This document shows, one piece after another, positions 53,537 through 62,700 of a DNA stretch of 64,000 nucleotides (the stretch's first letter is position 1; each line of letters starts with the position of its first letter). A program made the translations under genes and the position numbers. This stretch comes from Chitinophagales bacterium (GTDB taxonomy: Bacteria; Bacteroidota; Bacteroidia; Chitinophagales; CAIOSU01), in the NCBI GenBank assembly GCA_018401955.1, contig JAGYJT010000004.1, positions 62,001 through 126,000 on the forward strand, written 5' to 3'. The notes under the pieces were generated by a model. The model was not told the origin of the DNA. It saw nothing but the letters and a program-made list of their open reading frames with translations, and did not search any database.

Positions 53537-53716
53537 TAACCATTGATGGGATGCTGGCATTACTAGAAGGTGGCTCTTAGTTTCTATCGTATCTCTTATT
53601 AAGAAGCTTTAATGTTTTTTAGAACCAACTTTGCCAGAGTTTAAAATGATTACATTACAAAGTAAATTATAACTTGAAGTTAAATTTCACGAACTTAGCA
53701 TCAGCATACCTCCTCC

Positions 53717-56700
53717 ATGAAATCATTAATAGCAATTCGTACCGTACTTATATTAGTATGCCTGCTGAGCGTACTAACTGTTTCGGCACAGTATACCAGT
53801 CAGCATTTCATTGCTCCATCGCCATGGGTGTATTGGACAGGAGCATACGAAATTGTGTTGTCTACCGAGTTTGCTGGCGTGGTAAATGTAACCGTAACTA
53901 AAAGTGACGGCACGCCTATGGTAAGCACAACGGTGAGCCAAGGCAACCCAACCGCTTTCAGGTTTACGGGTAACCCTGCCGGAGTACTTAACCACCCGAT
54001 AAATACCGTGCTAAACGATGCTGGCATGTTTGTTACCGCCAACGAGCCCGTAGCCGTAAACGTGCGCAACGTTACCAGCGACCAAGTTGCGGTAGGTAAC
54101 TGTATTGATAGCAAGGGCAATTCATCACTTACTAGCTTTGGCAACGAGGGCTTGGGTATCACCTTTCGCTTGGGCTACTATCGGTCAGACTATAATGGGG
54201 TAGGGTTTTGCTATGCGCTGCCTGTGGTAAACTGTGTAATGGCTACAGCCAACAATACCGATATAATACTTAATGGTGCTGTTATTACCACGCTCAATAC
54301 CGGCCAAAGCTATATTTTTTTGGCCCCTATGGGTAGCTTGTTAGAAGCATCGGCCCCAGTGGTGCTCAATAGCGGCGCGTATGTTGATTCGCCTCAAGGC
54401 TGTGGCGATGGGGTGGTGGATCAGGTAGCCCCAACATCGGTGCTCGATACGGCATATTTTGTAGTAAGGGGCCTAGGTACTGCCGGTACGGCCACCGATT
54501 TGCCCGAGCAAACCACCGTGGTAGCCACCAAGGCAGCTACCAATGTGCGTGTGGATAGATATGATGCCACGGGTGTACTGATTGGTACCAACAACTATTT
54601 ACTGCCCAATGCAGGCAGTTTTGTTTCGTTTCATCATGGCGATGCGGCTACCCAATATACTTGCTCGCATATAGTAGGCGATAAACCTATAGCCGTGTAT
54701 GCGGGCAGTGCAGTTAGTTGTGAGGTTGATATGTCGTTTGTGCCGCCAGTGGGTCCTTGTGCGGGTTCATTTAGGGTTGAAACCACCAATTTTCAAACGT
54801 ACCTAAATACGGCACTCCCGTACAACGGATATGTGTTGATAGAAGACCCCACCGCCGTAGTGTTTATGAATGGGGTAGACTTGGAGAGCATTACTGCTCC
54901 ACGTTTTCAGATAGGCAATACGGGCTATTACATGATTAGGTTTAATGATGCGCAAATTGGTTTTCCGGCCAACATGATTATCAATAGTTCGGTGCGCATG
55001 AATATCTCTATTGTGCAACAGGGTGGAGGTTTCTCCATGTCGGCATTCTTTTCGTCGTTCAATCAAATTTTGGAGCCGCCGGTATTTGCACCAAACGGTA
55101 ATTGTGGCGAAGTAACCTTTACCGCCGAGCCTGGCTATGCCCCATACCAATGGTTTTTGAATGAAGTAGCTATACCAGGCGCAACGGCACAAACCTACAC
55201 CGCAACCGATAGTGGCTTTTACAGTGTTGCAGGTACGCGCCCTTGTGGGTTAACCAAGCCTTCTATACCGGTGTTTTATAATGACTCGGCTACCATACCA
55301 GAGCTTACAACCCTGCCCGCCGATACTTTAAAATGCAGTGTAACATCGGTTACCCTCACGGCATCTTCTACTACTGTGGGGGCTACTTACAGCTGGGGCG
55401 GTACTAATACCAATCCTACTTTTTCGGTAACGGCCCCGGGTACCTACTACGTAACGGTTACTGAGCCCATAAACAATTGTGAGATAATAGATACCTTGGT
55501 AGTTGCGCAAGATACTATAGCGCCCAATGTTACTATCAATCCACATAACAATCTTGATTGCAATAATGCCAGCATCAACTTAACTGCCGCCAGTACTACT
55601 TTAGGTGTTGGGTTTAATTGGGGCGGAGGTAATGTATCCAATACCCAAAACGTAACATTGGCGGGCACTTACACCGTTACGGCTACTGATGGTAACAATG
55701 GGTGCACGGCAACAGCAAGTACTACGGTAGTGGCCATACCACCGGTAAGTTTAAGCGAGACCCATATTGATGTAGCCTGTTTTGGTGCCAGTACTGCCAG
55801 TATTGATGTTACCGTTTTGGGCGGCCAGGCTCCTTTTACTTATTTGTGGAGCAATGCAGCAGTAACCGAGGATTTAGCAAATATTGCAGCAGGTACCTAC
55901 ACGTTAACGGTTACCGACAATAATACTTGTACCGATACTATTCAGATAATTATTACCGAACCCTTGGCTGCCCTTACGTTGGACACCACTACCACCAACA
56001 TACTGTGCTTTGGTGCGGCTACAGGCGCTATCGATTTGATACCTGCTGGCGGCACCGCGCCTTACACGTATGCTTGGAGCAACGCCGCCGTAACCGAAGA
56101 CCTGAACAACGTAGTGGCTGGCCCTTACGATGTATTGGTAACCGATGCCAACAGTTGCACAGCCTCACTTTCGGCCACATTAACGGAACCTGCCACGGCC
56201 GTATCGGCTACATCGGTGGTAACGGACGTGAACTGCTTTGGCGGCAGCGATGGCGGTATTGACCTAACCCCCGCTGGCGGTACATCACCTTACACCTTCT
56301 TATGGAGCAATGCTGCCGTAACCGAAGATATTGCGGGCGTTGTTGCCGATAACTACACCGTAACCATTACCGATGCCAACGGGTGTAGTATAACCCATAC
56401 CAAAACGATAGTGGAGCCTACCGACCTAACGATGGCATTATCTTTCGCCCACTATGGTTGCTTGTTTTGGCGAGGCCACGGGTGCAGTAAGCTCAACCGT
56501 TGGTGGTGGCACAACCGCTTACAACTATGCTTGGAGCAATGCGGCAATAACCCCCGATATATCAAACCTGATAGCGGGCAGTTACTCGCTTACGGTTACC
56601 GATGCCAACGGATGTATAGACAGCGCAACCACCCAAATTACCGAACCCGCGGCTGCTCTTACGTTGGACACCACTACCATCAACATACTGTGCTTTGGTG

Positions 56701-56731
56701 CGGCTACTGGCGCTATCGATTTGATACCTGA
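53717..56731 (+). CDS. Giant SprB-repeat surface protein, N-terminal part (frameshifted)
   Basis: The frame begins with a signal peptide (IAIRTVLILVCLLSVLTVSA). An IgGFc-binding-like/adhesin region follows (SQHFIAPSPWVYWTGAYEIV), then an Ig-like stretch around residue 465, and three SprB repeats with the pattern CFGxxTxxIDxxxxGG ... LWSNAAVTED ... VTDxNxC. After about base 56430 the frame loses the repeat pattern and runs into a stop at 56731. The array continues in the frame of 56454-58076. The offset of the duplicated block (685 nt, 228 codons plus one) shows one extra base between the copies. Confidence 0.85.
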   Translation: MKSLIAIRTVLILVCLLSVLTVSAQYTSQHFIAPSPWVYWTGAYEIVLSTEFAGVVNVTVTKSDGTPMVSTTVSQGNPTAFRFTGNPAGVLNHPINTVLNDAGMFVTANEPVAVNVRNVTSDQVAVGNCIDSKGNSSLTSFGNEGLGITFRLGYYRSDYNGVGFCYALPVVNCVMATANNTDIILNGAVITTLNTGQSYIFLAPMGSLLEASAPVVLNSGAYVDSPQGCGDGVVDQVAPTSVLDTAYFVVRGLGTAGTATDLPEQTTVVATKAATNVRVDRYDATGVLIGTNNYLLPNAGSFVSFHHGDAATQYTCSHIVGDKPIAVYAGSAVSCEVDMSFVPPVGPCAGSFRVETTNFQTYLNTALPYNGYVLIEDPTAVVFMNGVDLESITAPRFQIGNTGYYMIRFNDAQIGFPANMIINSSVRMNISIVQQGGGFSMSAFFSSFNQILEPPVFAPNGNCGEVTFTAEPGYAPYQWFLNEVAIPGATAQTYTATDSGFYSVAGTRPCGLTKPSIPVFYNDSATIPELTTLPADTLKCSVTSVTLTASSTTVGATYSWGGTNTNPTFSVTAPGTYYVTVTEPINNCEIIDTLVVAQDTIAPNVTINPHNNLDCNNASINLTAASTTLGVGFNWGGGNVSNTQNVTLAGTYTVTATDGNNGCTATASTTVVAIPPVSLSETHIDVACFGASTASIDVTVLGGQAPFTYLWSNAAVTEDLANIAAGTYTLTVTDNNTCTDTIQIIITEPLAALTLDTTTTNILCFGAATGAIDLIPAGGTAPYTYAWSNAAVTEDLNNVVAGPYDVLVTDANSCTASLSATLTEPATAVSATSVVTDVNCFGGSDGGIDLTPAGGTSPYTFLWSNAAVTEDIAGVVADNYTVTITDANGCSITHTKTIVEPTDLTMALSFAHYGCLFWRGHGCSKLNRWWWHNRLQLCLEQCGNNPRYIKPDSGQLLAYGYRCQRMYRQRNHPNYRTRGCSYVGHHYHQHTVLWCGYWRYRFDT

Positions 56732-57026
56732 TGGCGGCACCGCGCCTTACACGTTTGCTTGGAGCAACGCCGCCGTAACCGAAGACTTGGCGAATTTGGC
56801 CGCGGGCCAGTTTGATGTATTGGTAACCGATGCCAACAGTTGTACGGCATCACTTTCGGTCACATTAACGGAACCTGCTGCAGCCGTATCGGCGACATCG
56901 GTGGTAACGGACGTGAACTGCTTTGGCGGCAGCGATGGCGGTATTGAACTAACCCCCGCGGGTGGTACATCACCTTACACCTTTTTGTGGAGCAATGCTG
57001 CCGTAACCGAAGATATTACAGGGGTG
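55973..57026 (+). repeat. Duplicated SprB-repeat block (offset 685 bp) flanking the frameshift
   Basis: Copy 1 (about 55973-56341) and copy 2 (about 56658-57026) share long identical runs such as aacatactgtgctttggtgc and acatcggtggtaacggacgt. Each encodes two SprB units. The 685-bp spacing is not a multiple of three, so a single base was gained (or two lost) between the copies. Confidence 0.85.
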
Positions 57027-58076
57027 CTTGCAGGCAGTTATACGGTTACCATTACCGATGATAATGGCTGTACATTGGTGGTTGATGATTCTATTGCTCA
57101 ACCTACCGCAATCGAGCTTTCATTAGATGTTACCGGGGTAGATTGTTTTGGAAATAGTGATGCAAATGTAAACAGCGCTGTTTCGGGTGGCACACCTACT
57201 TATACATATTTGTGGAGCGACTCAAGCACCAACGCCAATATTGTCGGCTTAGGAGATGGCACTTATAGCTTAACAGTTACCGACCAAAACCAATGTACGG
57301 TTACTCAATCGGTTACTGTGGCTTTCCCTCCACCAATTGGCTTTGATGTAGCGGTAAACGATGCCAGTTGTTTTGGTTTAGAGGATGGTTTTGTGCAACT
57401 GGATGCCTTTGGTGGCACCGGCGATATAACCGCAACTTGGGCTGGTGGCGAGTACCCGGCAAATAACTTCTCAGGTATCGCCCCCGGAAACTACACCCTT
57501 ATACTTACTGATGATAATGGCTGCGATACCAGCTTTACGTTTGATATAGTTGAACCATTGGCCACAAGTATTGATGTACTGCCTATTGATACATTGAGGA
57601 TTGGTTTGGTTGACACCCTTGAAACTACCGTAGTAACCAACCCTGGCAGTGTGTCGTATTTTTGGGAGCCATCAGAGGGCCTTTCGTGCGACAATTGCCC
57701 ATCAACGGAGGTGGAGGTGTATTGGGATACAAGGTATATTGTAACGCTTGATAACAATGGTTGCTTAGCAACGGATACTGTTTGGGTGTATGTTAATAGC
57801 GACCATATACTGTATATCCCCAATGCATTTAGCCCCAATGGCGATGGACGAAATGATGTATTGTACGTATATGCTGAGGGTGTGAAGCGAATTGTATGGT
57901 CGGTTTTTGATCGTTGGGGCGAATCGGTATTTACTTCAACCGATATCAATACAGGCTGGGATGGCACGATGAAAGGTAAAATTCTACCGCCAGGGGTGTT
58001 TGTTATTGATGTGTATATTGAGTTTCTTGACCTAACTTCTGAACGGCACAACCAATCGATACTTTTGCTGCGGTAG
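56454..58076 (+). CDS. Giant SprB-repeat surface protein, C-terminal part (frameshifted)
   Basis: 540 residues continue the SprB array, with five units beginning CFGEATGAV, CFGAATGAI, CFGGSDGGI, CFGNSDANV and CFGLEDGFV. They end in a gliding-motility/type B C-terminal domain (YIPNAFSPNGDGRNDVLYVY, VFDRWGESVFTS, GWDGTMKGKILPPGVF). The ATG at 56454 is internal to a repeat and not a natural start, as there is no signal peptide. With the frame restored the gene would span 53717-58076, about 1450 aa. It would be T9SS cargo like the 14399 gene. Confidence 0.85.
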   Translation: MVACFGEATGAVSSTVGGGTTAYNYAWSNAAITPDISNLIAGSYSLTVTDANGCIDSATTQITEPAAALTLDTTTINILCFGAATGAIDLIPDGGTAPYTFAWSNAAVTEDLANLAAGQFDVLVTDANSCTASLSVTLTEPAAAVSATSVVTDVNCFGGSDGGIELTPAGGTSPYTFLWSNAAVTEDITGVLAGSYTVTITDDNGCTLVVDDSIAQPTAIELSLDVTGVDCFGNSDANVNSAVSGGTPTYTYLWSDSSTNANIVGLGDGTYSLTVTDQNQCTVTQSVTVAFPPPIGFDVAVNDASCFGLEDGFVQLDAFGGTGDITATWAGGEYPANNFSGIAPGNYTLILTDDNGCDTSFTFDIVEPLATSIDVLPIDTLRIGLVDTLETTVVTNPGSVSYFWEPSEGLSCDNCPSTEVEVYWDTRYIVTLDNNGCLATDTVWVYVNSDHILYIPNAFSPNGDGRNDVLYVYAEGVKRIVWSVFDRWGESVFTSTDINTGWDGTMKGKILPPGVFVIDVYIEFLDLTSERHNQSILLLR

Positions 58077-58177
58077 TCGCTAGCGTGTTAATTGGTTTCA
58101 CTATCTGCAATTTATTGTGATTTATATCACCCAAACCACAATGCAGCAATTCCTATCTTTGTAAAAACAGTTAGAGG

Positions 58178-58561
58178 ATGGCGAAGGAAGAAAGTAAACC
58201 CGGAGTATTTGCAGGCATAGTTGCATTAAAGTGTCCGCAGTGCCGGGAAGGTAATCTATTTAAAAAACCAGGCCTTTATACCGTATCTGGTATGGGCGAT
58301 ATGTATGATAGGTGCCCCAAGTGCAATTTAAAGTATGAGCAAGAGCCAGGTTTTTGGTGGGGTAGCATGTATTTAAACTATGGTTTCTCGGTGGCTATCA
58401 TCCTGCCTACGTTTATTGTTTTCAAACTGTTCCTTGATGTAAGTTTCTATGGCTCATTGGCCTTGGCCGGTGGTATGCTGGCATTGTTTATACCGGTTAT
58501 TTTTCGTCTTGGTAGGGCTACTTGGTTATATTGGTTTGGTAAGTACAAAAGCCCATCCTAA
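58178..58561 (+). CDS. DUF983 family membrane protein
   Basis: The 127-aa protein has an N-terminal zinc-ribbon-like pair, CPQC and CPKC, with KCPQCREGNLFKKPGLYT and RCPKCNLKYEQEPGFWWGSM. Two membrane helices follow (AIILPTFIVFKLFLDVSFYG, LALAGGMLALFIPVIF). This is the DUF983 pattern; its biochemical role is unknown. A TATCTTTG box (58154-58161) lies 17 nt before the ATG, without a clear -33 element. Confidence 0.92.
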   Translation: MAKEESKPGVFAGIVALKCPQCREGNLFKKPGLYTVSGMGDMYDRCPKCNLKYEQEPGFWWGSMYLNYGFSVAIILPTFIVFKLFLDVSFYGSLALAGGMLALFIPVIFRLGRATWLYWFGKYKSPS

Positions 58562-58600
58562 AATACCGCTGATTAAAATAGCTTACAGCATTAAGGTCTT

Positions 58601-58635
58601 AAAAATAAAGAGGGCACGCTATCTAGCGTGCCCTC
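58601..58635 (-). terminator. Rho-independent terminator of the choice-of-anchor V gene
   Basis: The perfect stem gagggcacgct/agcgtgccctc has a 4-nt loop and, on the minus strand, is followed by TTTATTTTT. It begins about 24 nt after the stop at 58659. Confidence 0.88.
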
Positions 58636-58658
58636 AACGTATATGGTATTAGCAGTTG

Positions 58659-59531
58659 TTACTCAACTACAATTTTCTTAAAATAATCGCTACCACCGAC
58701 ATTGAATTTCACTAGGTAGATGCCTGTGCTCATTTCGCTGGCCACGTTAAAGTTGCGGTCATGTTCGCCCCAAGTAAGTTCCTCATCCATCAATGGCTTC
58801 ACTAGTTGGCCATTTAGGTTATAGATGCCCGCTTTTACAAGCTGGTTTTGGGTAAGGTTAAAGCTCAAATTAAGGTTATCGATAACGGGGTTAGGGAAAA
58901 CAGCAATTTTTCCATCAACCAATGCATCCAAATTTTGGATACTTGTGCCACCACCACCTGCAACGTAAGGGCCAAAAGAAGTAGCTGTAGCCACATAAGT
59001 TCTTAAACGGATGTTATCGCCAGAACTAGCGCCGTTGCCATTAGCTTGGTTTACAGCAAGGTAGAAAAATACGGAGTCGGTAGTTGTTGCAGGGCTAGTC
59101 CATTTAAAGGTCCATGCATTGTTAGAGTTGGCGTTTTTATGACCCACGTATTGCCTACTGTTAGCACCAGCAACCAAAGATGTGTTGGCTGGGCTAGTAA
59201 GAGCAAATGTGCCGATACCATCACCATTACCATCAACGGCAGTTAGCGAAAAGCCATAAGTAGCTGCACTTCCCGCATTTACCGCAAGGTTATACTCGGT
59301 ACTAGCGGCATATCCACTGGTAAGGCTAGGGCTTCCTACCCCCTGAAGGGTAATGTCGGTTGCATTTAAAGTTGCGTTACCGGCGTGGCAACCAGCAGTT
59401 GCACAGGTTTGGTCTCCTGGAGCGCCAGCATGGCCGGCAGGTGGCTGCACGGTGTTGGTAAAAAGGTCGTGTGTACCAAGCAACAAAGCGGCACCAATAA
59501 AGGCAAAAGAGAGTAAAGAATTTCTTTTCAT
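58659..59531 (-). CDS. Choice-of-anchor V domain protein with T9SS tail
   Basis: The 290-aa exported protein has a signal (LLSFAFIGAALLLGTHD) and then the family opening AGAPGDQTCATAGCHAGNAT, a CxxxxCH motif that resembles a haem-binding site. A beta-sandwich domain follows (TEYNLAVNAGSAATYGFSLT ... FYLAVNQANGNGASSGDNI). The tail VFPNPVIDNLNLSFNLTQN ... GIYLVKFNVGG is a type A sorting domain. Whether the Cys/His motif binds haem or forms a disulfide is unclear; the spacing differs from CxxCH. A strong terminator follows. Confidence 0.84.
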   Translation of the reverse strand: MKRNSLLSFAFIGAALLLGTHDLFTNTVQPPAGHAGAPGDQTCATAGCHAGNATLNATDITLQGVGSPSLTSGYAASTEYNLAVNAGSAATYGFSLTAVDGNGDGIGTFALTSPANTSLVAGANSRQYVGHKNANSNNAWTFKWTSPATTTDSVFFYLAVNQANGNGASSGDNIRLRTYVATATSFGPYVAGGGGTSIQNLDALVDGKIAVFPNPVIDNLNLSFNLTQNQLVKAGIYNLNGQLVKPLMDEELTWGEHDRNFNVASEMSTGIYLVKFNVGGSDYFKKIVVE

Positions 59532-59787
59532 AGTTTTTAATGTTGGGATAATGAGAGAATTGAAAAACGTAATGCACCCTAAAAATGTAAAAAAAATGTC
59601 AAAAAGGAGTAACCGGCTTCAATATTTGCCGATATTTTAATACCAGCAATTTGTTGGGAATGTAAACTAAAAGCTAAAAAAAGAGAACCGTTAGTCGAAA
59701 CACGGCAGCAATCCGCAGGGGGATTCATATATTTTCTTATTTTTGTACCTCTAAATCAACCTTAACAACCATTTTAAAACACACAAA

Positions 59788-62700
59788 ATGAATAGGTTTA
59801 CTCAACTAACCATGCTTTTGGTAATACTGTTGGGCGCTTGGCTTCCAATGTCAGCGCAGCGTACAGTAGGTTCAAACGTATTGGTACCCAACTCAGGCAA
59901 TATTTCATTGTCAAGCGTTTTGAACCAAGCCGGTGGTAGCCGAGGCACTACTTGTGATACTATCACCAATATTTTTAACATCGATTCGGCCCAAATATTT
60001 ACCATTAATGGTTTTTGGGGTTATGTATCGGGCCATAATGAATTTGGCGACCTTGCTAAAGCCGATTCGTTTGCCAATACTGGTCCTGCTGAGGTAACCG
60101 GTGCTTTTGTTGCTTTTGGTCAGGCAGATTTTGGCAATGCCTCTAATACCGTGCGTGTAAGCGTTTGGGACAATGATGGCGTTGGTGGAGCTCCTAACAC
60201 TCGGTTGGGTTTTCAAGACATTACCATCAGCTCTTTTGCTGCTGATGTAGTTAATGGCTTGCCTACATTTGTAAATTTTAATACACCCGTTGCCGTAAAC
60301 GGAGACTTTTACTTGGGTATAGAGCTTACTTACAACCCAGGTGATACCGTTGCGCTTTATATCACAGAAGACCCGCGCGTTGCTGGCCCAATAAACACTG
60401 CTTGGGAACAATGGGACGATTTAAGCTGGAATTCTTATCCAGCTTCTTGGGGTTTTAATACTTCACACTGGTTGTTTCCGATAGTATGCCCTACCTCACC
60501 AGCACCAGTTGCCGATTTTGTGGGTACACCTACTACGGTTACAGCTGGCAATAGCGTAAACTTTACTGACCTTTCTAGCGGTTCTCCAACAGCTTGGTCA
60601 TGGTCTTTCCCTGGTGGCACGCCTAGTTCTTCAACGGCACAATCGCCATCTGGCATTACTTACAACACACCGGGTAGTTATGATGTAACCTTGATAGCAA
60701 CCAGTGCAAATGGTGCTGATACTACTACAAAAGCTAGCTACATTCAAGTACAGGCTAGTGGCGGTAGCAACACTTATGTTGATTGTGATACCTTCACGAA
60801 CCTTGATTTAGCAACTGCTACCCCTATTATTTATACCTCAAGTGGCGCTGGTTATGTTGCGGGCCACAACTTTTTTGGTGATAGCTCTAAAGCGGAGCTT
60901 ATAGGTAATGCATTGCCGGGCAGCCCTGTTTCGGGTGTATTAATGGAGTTTACTGTGGCAGAGTTTTCTAGCCCAACGGCTTCAATCCGTGTAAAAGTTT
61001 GGAACAATAACGGCACAGGTGGTTTACCTGGTACCGTATTGGCCACTGAAACCGTAACCATTAGTTCTATTGCTGCCGATATTACAGCAGGAAGGCTTAC
61101 TTATGTACCATTTACTAACCCAGCAACACCAGCTGGTAATTACTACATCGGCATTTCGTATCAATATGCAAATGGCGATACCGTTGCCCTTTTGACCAGT
61201 ACTGATGGTGATGTAGTGCCAGGCACAGCCTATGAGCAATGGAGCGATGGCACATGGCACAATTACAACGAAGCGGGTAGTTGGGGTTACGATTTAGGTC
61301 ATTATGTTTTCCCTATACAGTGTGCTACGGTGCCTTGCCCAACTATTTCGGCAACATTTACCAGCACGGCTCCTGTTTGTACTGCTGCTAATGGTAGCGC
61401 AACCGCAACAGGCACTGGCGGTACGGGTCCTTATACTTTTGTGTGGAGCAACAGTGCTACCACAGCAACGGCAAGCGGCCTTGCGGCGGGCACCTACACC
61501 GTAACGGTTACAGATGCCAACGGTTGTACCGGTACAGCAAGCACCACGCTTACTGCAACCTCACCAACTATTGCCCCTAACTTTACTACCACGCCTGCAG
61601 TTTGTACTGCTAGCAATGGTTCGGCAACTGCTGCCCCAAGCGGCGGTACTGCCCCTTATACCTACATCTGGAGCAGCAGTGAAACCGTTGCGGCTATTAC
61701 TGGTAAAACCGCAGGTGCTTACACGGTAACAATTACCGATGCCAATGGCTGTTCGGTAGTTGCTACCGCTACCATTACCGCAAGCAGTGGTACTTTGGCT
61801 GTAAATGCTACCGCTACCCAAGCTACTTGTACTGCGCTTAACGGCACTGCAACAGCTGCCGTTACTGGTGGTACGGCTCCATTTACCTATGCTTGGAGCA
61901 ATGCTGGTACTACTGCTACCATAAGTGGCCTAGCCGCTGGTGCATATACCGTAACGGTTACTGATGCCAACGGTTGCTCTGCTACTGCCACGGCTACTGT
62001 TACTGCCAATAGCGGTAACTTAACCGTGAGCACCTCTACTACCAATGCTACTTGTGGTGCCGCTACAGGCAGCGCAACGGCAACCCCTGCAGGTGGTACA
62101 GCACCATATACTTATGCATGGAGCAACAGTGGCAACACTGCTACTATAACTGGCCTTATTGTTGGTACTTTTGACGTAACAGTTACTGATGCTAACGGCT
62201 GTAGTGCAACCGCTTCGGCTAGTGTGGCCGACCCAGGTAGCCCAACTTTAACCCTTGCCGGTGGTAACGATGTTTCTTGCTTTGGCTTGAGCGATGGTGC
62301 TGCCGCGGTTACTGCTGCCGGTGGTGCAACGCCTTACACTTATTTATGGAGCACTGGTGCTACTGGTGCAAGCGTTTCTGGTTTGCCAGTTGGTCCGGTT
62401 TCTGTAACGGTTACTGATGGTAATGGTTGCCAAGCTACTTTAAGCGGCAATATCAATGGCCCAAGTGCGGCCTTGTCTGCAACGGTTGCTTTAAACAGCA
62501 ACGTAACTTGTCCAGGTGCTTCTAACGGCTCATTGACGGTTACTGGTGCGGGTGGCACAACTCCATATACTTTTGCTTGGAGCACGGGTGGTATTACAAC
62601 TGCTACTGCGGCAGGCTTGGCCCCAGGCACTTACACGGTTACCGTTACTGATGCCAATGGTTGTTCAACCACTGCTTCGGGTACTGTAGCCCCTCCAACC

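Larger units (their letters stand above)
53183..53716. other. 534-bp region without a convincing gene
   Basis: The region holds a candidate structured RNA (next entry) ending in a clear terminator at 53496-53536, then about 180 bp of AT-rich sequence leading to the repeat-protein start. A 92-aa ORF (53216-53494) is open but has no family resemblance. Confidence 0.5.
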
